Source of the DNA: Calditrichota bacterium
GTDB taxonomy: Bacteria; Zhuqueibacterota; Zhuqueibacteria; Residuimicrobiales; Krinioviventaceae
Assembly (NCBI GenBank): GCA_003818595.1
Contig: RPQV01000008.1
Span: forward strand, 1 to 25,138
Reading direction: 5' to 3'
DNA: 25,138 nt
The position numbers and the translations under genes are program-made. Positions 16,241 through 24,338 of the stretch are shown here, piece after piece. The stretch's first letter is position 1, and each line of letters begins with the position of its first letter. The notes beneath the pieces were generated by a model. It ran no database searches, had not been told where the DNA came from, and worked only from the letters and a program-made list of their open reading frames with translations.

Positions 16241-17080
16241 TTAACAATTTTCGCGATATGCCGAGATGATTCGGTTCAGGTATTCATCCTGATTCATTTG
16301 CCAATAGTGATTCGAAAATATCTCGATCTCATGATGACCTGTAAAACCTGTCTCTTCAACCCATCCTCGAATGGTTCTCAGCGGAATACAGCCTTCCCCC
16401 ATAAGCCCGCGATCATTGAGGAGGTCGGTCGTCGGCGTTTTCCAGTCACTGAGATGAAACGCAAAAAGGGCATCTAACTCTCCGCAACGATGAATCTGAT
16501 CTTCCAAATCCGGATCCCACCACAAATGATATACATCGACTGCCACTCCGACTAGGGGGGAACCAATTGTTTCCACCAAATCATTGGCTTGACGCAGAGT
16601 GTTGATGGCTGATCTTACATCAGCATACATGGGATGTAGCGGTTCAACGGCTAATCGGATGCCATATGTTTCGGCGTGCGGCAAAATGGTCTCAAGGCCG
16701 ATCATGATCTGCATGCGCGATTTCTCCAGGGATTGCACAGGATCAGCGCCGCAAACCAGAACAATCAGGTCAGTCTCTAGCGTAACGGCCATATCAATGG
16801 CCAGCAGATTGTCCTGGATGGCTCTCTGTCGCACCTCATGGTCAGCAGAAGCAAAAAAACCACCGCGACAGAGGGAAACGATAGAAATTCCATGCTGCTG
16901 GAAGCGGCGGCGAATCTGAGCAGGATCACGATCTGCCAACGCTTCTCTCCAAATCGTAATTCCGGACACTCCAGCCCGGGCGTATTTTTCCGCCATGAGT
17001 TCTATCGACCATGGCTTATTGGTAATGGAATGAATGCACAAACGCGACAAGTCGGCAATCGGCTCAATGGAGGTTTTCAT
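16241..17080 (-). CDS. Sugar phosphate isomerase/epimerase-like TIM barrel (AP_endonuc_2)
   Basis: This 279-residue protein of the xylose isomerase-like TIM-barrel superfamily has likely divalent-metal ligands at Glu146 (AVEPLHPM), Asp182 and His185 (VDVYHLWWDP), His209 (FAFHLSDW) and Glu251 or Glu253 (HHEIEIF). It probably interconverts a ketose and an aldose, or epimerises or dehydrates a keto-sugar. Its ATG overlaps the stop codon of the GH88-like gene as ATGA, so the two are translationally coupled, and the oxidoreductase gene follows. The context points to a processing step after the sugar is released by the hydrolase. The reaction itself cannot be assigned. Confidence 0.88.
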   Translation of the reverse strand: MKTSIEPIADLSRLCIHSITNKPWSIELMAEKYARAGVSGITIWREALADRDPAQIRRRFQQHGISIVSLCRGGFFASADHEVRQRAIQDNLLAIDMAVTLETDLIVLVCGADPVQSLEKSRMQIMIGLETILPHAETYGIRLAVEPLHPMYADVRSAINTLRQANDLVETIGSPLVGVAVDVYHLWWDPDLEDQIHRCGELDALFAFHLSDWKTPTTDLLNDRGLMGEGCIPLRTIRGWVEETGFTGHHEIEIFSNHYWQMNQDEYLNRIISAYRENC

Positions 17081-18459
17081 TCAATGCATCCCGCAAAACA
17101 ATAATAGGTTTCATTGCGAAGCAGCTTTAGCAGATAGAGAGCGACTTCGCGCACATGATAATCCCCCCACATACTCGACTCGCCATTGGGAACGTGGCTG
17201 CCGGGATGAATGAAATCCCAGCCGTTCGGCCGATGATAGACCGAGTGCAGCAAAAGTCCCTGATGCCCCCGATCGGTTGACAGATAAGGAGGTTGTAATA
17301 GAGATCGACAGAGGGTAAGACCTGCTTGCCAATAGCGGCTGCCTGAGTCACCTTCCCCTGCGTCAACAAGAAAGTGTCCCAAGCGCAATAATCCCTGAGC
17401 GGAGATTGCAGCCGCCGAACTGTCAATGGGCTCATACTCATTGAACGGTTCTGCGGGACGAGAAAGGTAATCCCCAAGACGATGCAGTTGGGGAGCGCCG
17501 GAATCCCAGTAGGGAATACCATCCGTCGGCGTGTTTTCAAGGTAATAATCGCAGACAGCTCGCGCCGCCCTAAGCATGACCTCTTTCATCCCAATGATTT
17601 CATTTTTCCGAGCTTTTTCCCGTTCGAGGAGAAATGGAAGCACTTCGAGTTCTTCTGCAAATCCCAATATCGCCCACGCCAATCCGCGCATCCACGTCGA
17701 AAAGGGGGAATAACCCTGCTGAGAATTGGTGCAGCGGAAACTTCCATTTTTAATGTTAAAAATGGCTTCATGAGCCGTACGACCACGCACATCATAAATA
17801 TCTCTTCCCTCGCCGTAGTAAATTGAAAAGGCCGCGGTGGTGGTAATATGCTGAAAAGCGCGATCCAGCAGAGAAATATGGACATCGTTTTCCCCTCCCA
17901 AGGAGTGACCCAGGAAATGGCTCACAATTAATGAGCGGCAGGAACGGAGGGTGTCGACAAAGAGAGAATGCGGTCCATTGAAGGAATAGATGTATCCGCC
18001 GGACGGTGTAGAGCTCCATCGAGCCGCCTGGACGGCGCCGGAAAATTTCAGCGCATATTGATATAGATTCTTTTCATAGAGATCGAATGCGGTCTTGCCC
18101 TCAACCATGAGCCGAAGCAGATTGCCAAAGGTGCTGATGATATTGAATCCATGGTCATGTACCCCCATGTGACTGAGGTGAGGCGACATTTGTTCAATCG
18201 TATGGGAACGTCCGCTGTGAAAAAAACCGATATCGCCAGTCGCATCGAACTGCAGCAACGCGGAGCCAAAATGGAATCCCCGCGTCCATTCTGTCCAACT
18301 GCGGCTGGTGTACACCCCTCCGACCGTGAAAACCGGCGATGATTCATTCGGATCATAACCTGTTTCAATCGAATGAATTTTCTCACCCGATGTCATCCAA
18401 AACTTTTCAAGGATGGGTTGAAAATCGAGGAGTGAGAGATCATAATCAATTTGCATCAT
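17077..18459 (-). CDS. GH88/GH105-type unsaturated glucuronyl hydrolase-like protein
   Basis: This 460-residue (alpha/alpha)6-barrel protein resembles unsaturated glucuronyl hydrolases. Those enzymes remove the 4,5-unsaturated uronate left at the non-reducing end by polysaccharide lyases, by hydrating the double bond. Family-like motifs are HDHGFNIISTFGN with Asp102, SLFVDTLRSCRSL with Asp169 (matching the two functional Asp of the family), YSPFSTWMRGLAWAILGFAE, GIPYWDSGAP, DSSAAAISAQGLL and SMWGDYHVREV. No signal peptide is seen, so it acts in the cytoplasm on imported oligosaccharides. It differs from classic members in several motif positions (SPFSTWMRG instead of the usual DSTWARG), so the substrate may differ. 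The start is ATG 18459 or 18456, and neither has a clear ribosome site. It is the first gene of the cassette. Confidence 0.8.
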   Translation of the reverse strand: MMQIDYDLSLLDFQPILEKFWMTSGEKIHSIETGYDPNESSPVFTVGGVYTSRSWTEWTRGFHFGSALLQFDATGDIGFFHSGRSHTIEQMSPHLSHMGVHDHGFNIISTFGNLLRLMVEGKTAFDLYEKNLYQYALKFSGAVQAARWSSTPSGGYIYSFNGPHSLFVDTLRSCRSLIVSHFLGHSLGGENDVHISLLDRAFQHITTTAAFSIYYGEGRDIYDVRGRTAHEAIFNIKNGSFRCTNSQQGYSPFSTWMRGLAWAILGFAEELEVLPFLLEREKARKNEIIGMKEVMLRAARAVCDYYLENTPTDGIPYWDSGAPQLHRLGDYLSRPAEPFNEYEPIDSSAAAISAQGLLRLGHFLVDAGEGDSGSRYWQAGLTLCRSLLQPPYLSTDRGHQGLLLHSVYHRPNGWDFIHPGSHVPNGESSMWGDYHVREVALYLLKLLRNETYYCFAGCIE

Positions 18460-18654
18460 AAGAATAAAAAATCCAGCTTGGGGACGAGTGAACAGACGAA
18501 ATGGCCGTCATATCTCGTCGAAGAATAAACTTGACTCGTTTAAATGATACAAAAAAAAGCGATGAAAAACAAGCTGCAAACCCATCGCCGGATCATGCGT
18601 TTCGAAAAAGGTGATAAATATTTTACATTATTTTGCAAAACATTTAATTATTAC

Positions 18655-18685
18655 TTGCTTTTTACAAAAGAACTTGTTATATAAA
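18655..18685 (+). promoter_or_regulatory. Putative promoter of the porin/symporter operon
   Basis: TTGCTT (18655-18660) is followed by TATATA (17-base spacing) or the overlapping TATAAA (19-base spacing) at 18678-18685. A start near 18692 would give a 5' leader of about 250 bases that includes the whole structured element. Confidence 0.4.
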
Positions 18686-18712
18686 ATGAGTTAGATTCAT
18701 TTATTGTCCTTA

Positions 18713-18802
18713 CGCCGGCAGGAGAAATTTTACATTTGCAAGTCGTCAGCAATCACATAGCGGTAAAGCTCTTTACGCGGGTTCTCCGATCGGCGATTCT
18801 CC
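18713..18802 (+). promoter_or_regulatory. Structured leader element, possible riboswitch or attenuator
   Basis: The outer helix pairs CGCCG (18713-18717) with CGGCG (18791-18795), then, across a 3x3 internal loop, GGAGAA (18721-18726) with TTCTCC (18782-18787). It encloses two small hairpins, TTGC/GCAA near 18735-18751 and GTAAA/TTTAC near 18763-18776, so a three-way junction forms. A second TTCTCC at 18797-18802 could compete for GGAGAA and is followed by a pyrimidine tract with six T. This would suit a switch, but no known riboswitch class was recognised. Confidence 0.4.
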
Positions 18803-18944
18803 TTCCCTTTTTTCTATCCCTATACTATTATCTATATTTTTAATATTTGTCATCCTGTTCGGTGATCATAAATCCAATTAACCGAATACGAATAGTGTAA
18901 TTTTATATCAAAACATCATTAACCCAAACAGAGGAAAAGGAGCC

Positions 18945-20312
18945 ATGAAAAACCTGCGATTGACGATTCTTACACTTGCTGTTGTGAGCTGCATTTCCAT
19001 CAACATGCTCTCGGCAGCGCCAAGCTTTAAATGGGGATTTCAAGAGCGATTGCGAAACACCATGATGAATAATAATCAGGATTTTAGTTCAGCAAAGGAT
19101 GACAAGCAAGATTTTTTCCGCATCAGGACAACTCTTTGGGGTCAGGTGGATTTCAATCCCAACCTGGCATTACGAATGCAGTTGAATAACGAGTTTCGTT
19201 ACTATGCCGTCACCCGAGAAGCGGACAAGAGCAAAGATTTTACTCTCGATGAAATCGTCATCGAGCACCTGAACCTGCGATTCACCACGCCAGGAGCGCC
19301 GATTACCTTTATCGTCGGCAGACAAAACCTAATGTACGGCGAAGGATTTATTTTGATGGACGGAGCACCATGGGATGGATCGCGAACGATCTATTTTGAC
19401 GCGATCAAAATGTCCGTCACCGGCGGCCCCACGACCATCGACTTGCTGGCGATTGACAATGGACTTTACGATGATCGTCTACCCACCTTGAAAAGCGCCA
19501 ATCAAGATCAGCCGACGAAAGGGTTGCCCAAAGATAAAGAAGGCAATCAATGGTTGAACGACAACAGAGAAAAAGCCATCGGCGTCTACTTGACCCATAA
19601 AGGGAAAGAAGGCGCACAATGGGAAGGTTACTTTATCCACAAGATCGAACTTCCAAAACCCTGGATCAACTTGGGCGCGACAGCGCAACAGCTGGAAGAC
19701 CTTGGGCTCAATACACTCGGTGGACGAGTGATTTATCCGCTCTCCAGCCATTTTAAATTGACGACAGAATGGGCATTCCAGGTTGGCAGTAAAGGATCGG
19801 CAACTCAGAACTCTTACGGCGGCTATGCTTATTTAACGTATGGCTTTAACAACGCCAAGAAAATGGCCTTGACCGGTGGCATTAACAGCCTTTCCGGAGA
19901 TGATCCGGCCACAAATGATAATGAAGGCTGGAATCCATTGTTTTCCCGCTGGCCCAAGTGGAGCGAATTATACATTTACTCGCACACCTACGAAAACATC
20001 CAGGGAGCAAAAAGAATAGCTTATTGGACCAATACGTTATCGCCCTATCTCAAGTTTGATATCTCTCCCATTAAAAACGTCAACATCTCTGCTTTCCTGT
20101 ATCACCTACAGGCCTTTTACGGACAAACGCTTGCGGGCAGCACAACAGGCAAAGATCGTGGAAATGAATTTCAGCTGTGGATTAGATTCAACGTGACCAA
20201 GCAATTGACCGGACATTTTCTGTTCGATTATTTCATGCCGGGCGATTTCTACCCAGCACCGCAAGCCGATGCTTATTTCATTCGCGGCGAATTGATGTAC
20301 ACCCTGCAATAG
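18945..20312 (+). CDS. AlgE-like outer-membrane porin (alginate export family)
   Basis: This 455-residue outer-membrane beta-barrel protein has a signal peptide over residues 1-24 (cut near LSA-APS). The mature protein alternates polar and hydrophobic residues throughout, as in strands. The core FIVGRQNLMYGEGFILMDG followed by PWDGSRTIYFDAIK is characteristic of the alginate export family. The protein ends with an aromatic-rich strand typical of barrels (YFIRGELMYTLQ). It most likely forms an anion-selective pore for acidic oligosaccharides or sugar acids. GAGGAAAAGGAG precedes the ATG. The symporter gene begins 34 bases later, so the porin and the inner-membrane carrier form one uptake route. 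The direction of transport is inferred from context. Confidence 0.85.
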   Translation: MKNLRLTILTLAVVSCISINMLSAAPSFKWGFQERLRNTMMNNNQDFSSAKDDKQDFFRIRTTLWGQVDFNPNLALRMQLNNEFRYYAVTREADKSKDFTLDEIVIEHLNLRFTTPGAPITFIVGRQNLMYGEGFILMDGAPWDGSRTIYFDAIKMSVTGGPTTIDLLAIDNGLYDDRLPTLKSANQDQPTKGLPKDKEGNQWLNDNREKAIGVYLTHKGKEGAQWEGYFIHKIELPKPWINLGATAQQLEDLGLNTLGGRVIYPLSSHFKLTTEWAFQVGSKGSATQNSYGGYAYLTYGFNNAKKMALTGGINSLSGDDPATNDNEGWNPLFSRWPKWSELYIYSHTYENIQGAKRIAYWTNTLSPYLKFDISPIKNVNISAFLYHLQAFYGQTLAGSTTGKDRGNEFQLWIRFNVTKQLTGHFLFDYFMPGDFYPAPQADAYFIRGELMYTLQ

Positions 20313-20346
20313 GCTTTCGATCCTTGATTAAACGCCTGGAGGTTAT

Positions 20347-21954
20347 ATGAACATATTGCTCCTGACCAGCATCACGCTGATTTACCTGGCGGGTGTTGGT
20401 TATCTCGCCTATCTCGCGTTTCGACGAACCAAAACGGCGGCCGATTACATGGTCGCCGGCAGAAACGCTCACCCCTATGTCATGGCCTTGTCCTACGGTG
20501 CTACGTTTATCAGCACGTCGGCTATTGTCGGATTCGGCGGCGCGGCGGCTGTTTTCGGCATGGGCATTTTATACCTGACTTTTCTCAACATTTTCATGGG
20601 AATCTTTGTCGCCTTTGTTTTCATCGGCAAACGTACTCGAGTGATGGGATTCAATCTCAATGCTCACACATTTCCCGAGTTCCTGGGACTCAGGTTCCAA
20701 TCCCGAACCCTGCAGGGTGTCGCCGGACTGGTGATTTTCTTCGGCATGCCGCTCTACGCCGCCGTTGTTCTCATGGGCGGCGCTCAATTCATTGCCCAAG
20801 TGCTCACCGTCGATTATAACGTTGCCCTGTTCTTTTTTACTGTCATCATTGCCATTTATGTCATCATGGGCGGTTTGAAAGGGGTCATGTACACCGATGC
20901 TTTTCAAGGCAGCATCATGTTCATCGGCATGTCTCTGCTGTTGATCATGACGTATGCAAAGCTGGGCGGCGTGGTGCATGCGCACCAAAAATTGACCGAC
21001 TTGGCGCCAACAGCGATACAGATATTCGGCGCCAAAGGCCATACCGGTTGGACTTCCTTTCCCAAGTTTGGATCGGAATATTGGTGGACGCTGGTCTCCA
21101 CCATCGTGATGGGCGTCGGCATCGGCGTTTTGGCGCAACCCCAACTGGTCGTTCGTTTCATGACCGTCAAATCCAACCGGGAACTCAACCGTGCCGTCCT
21201 GGTCGGAGGCGTCTTTATCCTGATGATGACCGGCGTGGCGTTCACCGTAGGCGCACTCACCAACGTTTATTTTGTCGAACATCCCAACTTTGGCAAAATA
21301 TCCTTACTGGCAGCCAACAAAGTTGTTGACAACATCATACCGCTTTATATCAGTAACGCCATGCCGCAATGGTTCACGGCCCTGTTCATGGTGACTCTAT
21401 TATCCGCAGCCATGTCCACGCTCAGTTCTCAATTCCATGTCATGGGTACCTCGGTAGGCCGAGATATATATGAAAAATGGATCGGCGGCAAAGGTAACAC
21501 GGTGTTGATCAATAAGCTTGGCATTCTGGTCGCCATCCTCATCAGTCTGTCGATTGCATGGGGTTTACCGCTCTTTTTTGAAGGCGGAACTGCCATCATC
21601 GCCCGCGGAACCGCCATCTTTTTCGGATTGTGTGCGGCCGCATTTCTGCCCATGTTCCTGGCAGGGCTTTACAGTAAAAAAATCTCGCGCATCAGCGCGC
21701 TCGCCGGTTTTTGGGCGGGATTAGGCAGCAGTTTGTTCTGGATTCTGTTCATGCATCTATCAGAGTCACGCAGTCTCTTGCTGTGCAAAACCCTTTTCGG
21801 CGTTGATTCGCTTGTACAGGGGACCAAATGGGAAGTCGTGGATCCCTTGTTTATCGGTTTTCCTTTGGCGGTCATCGTTACTCTGGTCGTGCAGATTTTC
21901 GCCAAGCCGCCGGTAAAAGATCATGTCGAAAAATGCTTTTACGGCATCAAATAG
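20347..21954 (+). CDS. Sodium:solute symporter (SSS family)
   Basis: This 535-residue inner-membrane Na+-coupled importer has about 13 membrane segments. SSS landmarks include ADYMVAGRNAHPYVMALSYGATFISTSAIVGF near the N-terminus, YVIMGGLKGVMYTDAFQG (the segment 5 region) and LLSAAMSTLSSQFHVMGTSVGRDIYEKW around segment 8, where conserved Ser/Thr residues bind Na+. GGAGG precedes the ATG by about five bases. It follows the porin gene by 34 bases and is followed by a 59-residue accessory protein. The substrate is likely a carboxylate such as a uronate or small sugar acid, judging from the porin and the divergent hydrolase cassette, but this is inference. Confidence 0.92.
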   Translation: MNILLLTSITLIYLAGVGYLAYLAFRRTKTAADYMVAGRNAHPYVMALSYGATFISTSAIVGFGGAAAVFGMGILYLTFLNIFMGIFVAFVFIGKRTRVMGFNLNAHTFPEFLGLRFQSRTLQGVAGLVIFFGMPLYAAVVLMGGAQFIAQVLTVDYNVALFFFTVIIAIYVIMGGLKGVMYTDAFQGSIMFIGMSLLLIMTYAKLGGVVHAHQKLTDLAPTAIQIFGAKGHTGWTSFPKFGSEYWWTLVSTIVMGVGIGVLAQPQLVVRFMTVKSNRELNRAVLVGGVFILMMTGVAFTVGALTNVYFVEHPNFGKISLLAANKVVDNIIPLYISNAMPQWFTALFMVTLLSAAMSTLSSQFHVMGTSVGRDIYEKWIGGKGNTVLINKLGILVAILISLSIAWGLPLFFEGGTAIIARGTAIFFGLCAAAFLPMFLAGLYSKKISRISALAGFWAGLGSSLFWILFMHLSESRSLLLCKTLFGVDSLVQGTKWEVVDPLFIGFPLAVIVTLVVQIFAKPPVKDHVEKCFYGIK

Positions 21955-22023
21955 CTGTACATCCGATTTTAATGAGGTGAATCGGCACGACGATTATTCA
22001 CGTATCGAATTGGAGAAGATATT

Positions 22024-22203
22024 ATGTTAGGACTCGGTGATTTTTGGGTCTCTTTGGTTTTTATCCTGATGATTCTCAGTACGATTTTGTGCGTCGTATA
22101 TGGAGCTCTCAATTGGAATAAAGAGGGCGTCGATGATGCCAAATTGGTGGCTGAGGAACAAAAGTGGGAAACCGAGGAAAAGGGGATCGAAGAAAAGCTT
22201 TAG
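22024..22203 (+). CDS. Symporter small accessory protein
   Basis: This 59-residue protein starts at an ATG with GGAG eight bases upstream. It begins MLGLGDFWVSLVFILMILST, has a single membrane helix (about 6-27) that continues CVVYGALNWNK, and ends in a charged tail. The MLGLGD start and CVVYG-x-x-NWNK segment are typical of small accessory proteins encoded next to SSS symporters. Its position 69 bases after the symporter gene, in the same direction, agrees. It presumably stabilises or regulates the symporter, though no function is proven here. It closes the operon, and a hairpin follows. Confidence 0.87.
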   Translation: MLGLGDFWVSLVFILMILSTILCVVYGALNWNKEGVDDAKLVAEEQKWETEEKGIEEKL

Positions 22204-22214
22204 AATAAATCGTA

Positions 22215-22244
22215 ACGGAGGGACTGCCTCAACAGTCCCTCCGT
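22215..22244 (+). terminator. Hairpin terminator after the symporter operon
   Basis: A perfect 12-bp stem, ACGGAGGGACTG with CAGTCCCTCCGT, has a six-base loop and begins 11 bases after the accessory-protein stop. The T-run is poor, so it may need a factor or mainly protect the mRNA 3' end. It lies between convergent genes and could also serve the minus-strand gene at 22375. Confidence 0.6.
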
Positions 22245-22374
22245 GCGAGCTCCTTCTTTGCGATCTCTGCGCTCCTGCGATTGTCCGGGTGGCTGAACGA
22301 AAAGAAGAGGCACTTGCGCAATAAGAGTGAATTGATCCTCCAATAAAACTAAAGTATGATAATCTCGCTACGCA

Positions 22375-22698
22375 TCAAACCGTTGCGCGTCGCAGCTTGC
22401 CTTTGAGAATATGAATTTGGTGTCGAGCCTTTTCCAGCCTTTCTTTATCTTTGGTCCGCAACGCTTCATCACGTTCTGCTTTGTATTTTTTAATTTCCTG
22501 TTTAATGCGTGTCTTATCCAATCCCTTTACCTGATGATGAGCATGATCCTCGATGCCCATCACATGGCATAAAGCCGGTACAAGGACTTCTTTGTGCATG
22601 GTGGAAAAACCCTGCAATGATGGATGATTCAACTTTTCGGCAATGGCCCGCAAATCAGCGACTTTCATCTTGTGAAGCTGTTCCCACGTATACTCCAT
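22375..22698 (-). CDS. Small SAP/Rho-N-like conserved protein
   Basis: This 107-residue protein has two parts. The N-terminal 55 residues look like a helix-extended SAP/Rho-N-type domain (MKVADLRAIAEKLNHPSLQGFSTMHKEVLVPALCHVMGI). The C-terminal 45 residues are a highly charged coiled coil (AERDEAL, KERLEKARHQIHILKGKLRR). Such proteins may bind nucleic acid, but no function is known. A conserved-looking DHAHHQV stretch sits between the parts. The start is the ATG at 22698, with AGGAGG five bases upstream; the 13 residues encoded before it have no ribosome site. It is a single gene with its own strong promoter. Confidence 0.75.
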   Translation of the reverse strand: MEYTWEQLHKMKVADLRAIAEKLNHPSLQGFSTMHKEVLVPALCHVMGIEDHAHHQVKGLDKTRIKQEIKKYKAERDEALRTKDKERLEKARHQIHILKGKLRRATV

Positions 22699-22806
22699 AA
22701 TGCCTCCTGGTTTGGTTATAAAGGATGAAGAATACAAAAAATAGCGTTCAATTCGACGGAAATCAATTGAGAGGCTGAGGTCGCATCAGCTGTTTACTAT
22801 ACTATA

Positions 22807-22834
22807 AATATACATTGTCATTCAACAAAGTCAA
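22807..22834 (-). promoter_or_regulatory. Promoter of the SAP/Rho-N-like gene
   Basis: On the minus strand TTGACT (22829-22834) is followed after 16 bases by TATATT (22807-22812), one of the best sigma-70 matches in the window. A start near 22800 leaves a leader of about 100 bases before the ATG at 22698. Confidence 0.55.
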
Positions 22835-23188
22835 TGGAATATTTCGTCGACACTCTGCCTTTTCGAAACCGTGCTTAACAGACCCCGGGGTTGCCGCCCA
22901 TAACCACTGCTTTTTTCCCATGTTTGTGTTGGCGGCAACCCCGGGGTCTGGAAGAGAGATGTCACTACCCCCGTCTCAAGCGGAGGACTGCTCTTCTTGA
23001 TCTTTCTGCAAAATTTTCAGGAGTACCCTGAACATTTATATCGCTTGCCTTTTTGATCATATTTGTGTAAAATGATTCGAATGATATTGGCAACTGGATT
23101 GCAGATCTTTGTCATTGTTTTTGCGCGCTCTGTCAGCGACAGCTTGGTCAATGACTTTCACCTTTACTTCATATATATACGATCACCA
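22835..23188. other. Intergenic region with an inverted-repeat element
   Basis: No gene is supported in this stretch. Besides the inverted repeat described separately, an open frame continues upstream of the glycosyltransferase start on the plus strand (from 23072). It encodes a hydrophobic stretch but has no ribosome site. No clear promoter for the glycosyltransferase was identified. Confidence 0.5.
22879..22950. repeat. 20-bp perfect inverted repeat with 32-base spacer
   Basis: Arms at 22879-22898 and 22931-22950 are exact reverse complements, GC-rich, and each contains the palindrome CCCCGGGG. The spacer contains a run of six T. No T-run follows either arm, so it is not an ordinary terminator, although it could block read-through. 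It may be a dispersed repeat of the REP/MITE type or a structured RNA. There are no other copies in this window. Confidence 0.85.
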
Positions 23189-24313
23189 ATGCGCATTCTA
23201 CTGCTGATCAAGCGTTTTAATTTCGGGGGTTCTGAAAATCATGTCCGTGAACTGGCAAATTCTCTGACTGCCAACGGCCACCAAGTCTGGATTTGCTCCC
23301 GACGCGGTCGTCAGACTGAGCGGCTTGACCCACAGATTCATTTTCACTCTTTTCATTTGAATGATTTCAAATTACCCTGGCAGATTTTTCAATTGATGGC
23401 GTTTATGCGCCAACATAATATAGAACTCATCCATGCCCATCAACGTCTTGCCATAAAATTCGGTGCGCTGTTGAGCATGCTGCTGGGAATTCCGGTTGTC
23501 GCAACCGTGCATGGAAAAACACGTCATGATTTGGGCGGATGGCTGCTTCGTAAAAACTTGACACGGGTTATTTTTGTGAGTTGCTGCATCCTCCACCGCG
23601 CCGCCAGATTTAAAGAACTACGATCAAAATCAGTTTTTATCCCCAACAGCATCATCCCGGCTCCCATGACGCGGAATGTCTATTCCGATAATCTCTTTTA
23701 TATCGCCCGCATGGATAAACATCACAGCGCCTTACTGCTGATGCTCATTCGTCAAGTCATTCCTGAATTGCTGTGTCACGTTCCTAATTTGACCTTTACC
23801 ATCATCGGAGATGGCCGCAAAAGCGATATCGTCCGAAAAGCATGCCAAGCTATCAACCAGACAGCCGGCAGGAACATCATCCGCTGTCTGGGATTTCAAC
23901 CAGATCCCGCTCAGCACTTCGCCAATGCATCATTACTGATGGGAGTCGGACGGTCGGCCTTGCTGGCCTTAGCCCATGGTGTTCCGGTACTGTCATTGAA
24001 CGATCATCATCTGGGTGCGTTGATCACCTCCGCCAATGCCCGCCAATTTATGAACAATAATTTCGTACAGGTGAGCGGTCTCCCTCCCACACCCCAGCGA
24101 GTGAAAGCGGAACTCTGGCCTTTTTGGGAGGATCGTGGACGGTGGGCTGTCGAAAGTCAACTGGTGCGAGAAATGGTCCATCAGCAGCTAATGGTCGAAA
24201 ACATCACACATCAGATCGAGCATCTTTATCAAACAGCGATGTTCGAAAAAGCCGTCGCCAAGAAAAAGGTGACCATCGCGGATAGCGCCCCGGCATTGAC
24301 TGCTATTGAATAG
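23189..24313 (+). CDS. GT4-like glycosyltransferase
   Basis: This 374-residue cytoplasmic GT-B fold glycosyltransferase probably transfers a sugar from a nucleotide donor to a cell-surface glycan or lipid. The N-terminal domain begins MRILLLIKRFNFGGSENH, with the GGSE loop of the GT4/GT1 type, and contains ELIHAHQRLA and VVATVHGKTRHD. The C-terminal domain contains DNLFYIARMDKHH, FTIIGDGRKSD and GVGRSALLALAHGVPVLSL. In most relatives the last motif is ALEALA; here Leu replaces the conserved Glu, which could affect activity. The start was set at the ATG at 23189 because the fold begins there. The frame is open upstream, but neither start has a Shine-Dalgarno site. It converges on cysM. Confidence 0.82.
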   Translation: MRILLLIKRFNFGGSENHVRELANSLTANGHQVWICSRRGRQTERLDPQIHFHSFHLNDFKLPWQIFQLMAFMRQHNIELIHAHQRLAIKFGALLSMLLGIPVVATVHGKTRHDLGGWLLRKNLTRVIFVSCCILHRAARFKELRSKSVFIPNSIIPAPMTRNVYSDNLFYIARMDKHHSALLLMLIRQVIPELLCHVPNLTFTIIGDGRKSDIVRKACQAINQTAGRNIIRCLGFQPDPAQHFANASLLMGVGRSALLALAHGVPVLSLNDHHLGALITSANARQFMNNNFVQVSGLPPTPQRVKAELWPFWEDRGRWAVESQLVREMVHQQLMVENITHQIEHLYQTAMFEKAVAKKKVTIADSAPALTAIE

Positions 24314-24338
24314 CCCTTCACTCGACACAAAACCGGCG

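Larger units (their letters stand above)
18460..18944. other. Divergent intergenic region, 485 bases
   Basis: This gap separates the minus-strand hydrolase cassette from the plus-strand porin/symporter operon and must hold promoters for both. On the plus strand a promoter candidate (18655-18685) and a structured leader (18713-18802) are described separately. The stretch from about 18803 to 18930 is AT-rich with no gene visible, and GAGGAAAAGGAG marks the porin ribosome site. On the minus strand only a weak promoter pair near 18520-18555 could be proposed for the hydrolase gene. Short frames on either strand lack ribosome sites. Confidence 0.7.

Noticed and set aside
18713..18815. Short minus-strand frame (ENPRKELYRYVIADDLQM) across the structured leader
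   Set aside because: It is bounded by stops and has no start codon with a ribosome site. It may be a chance reading or a worn remnant and cannot be supported as a gene.
20569..21282. Long minus-strand frame of 237 codons inside the symporter gene
   Set aside because: It is antisense to an unmistakable SSS protein, and its composition (rich in His, Asp and Gln) is typical of a shadow frame.
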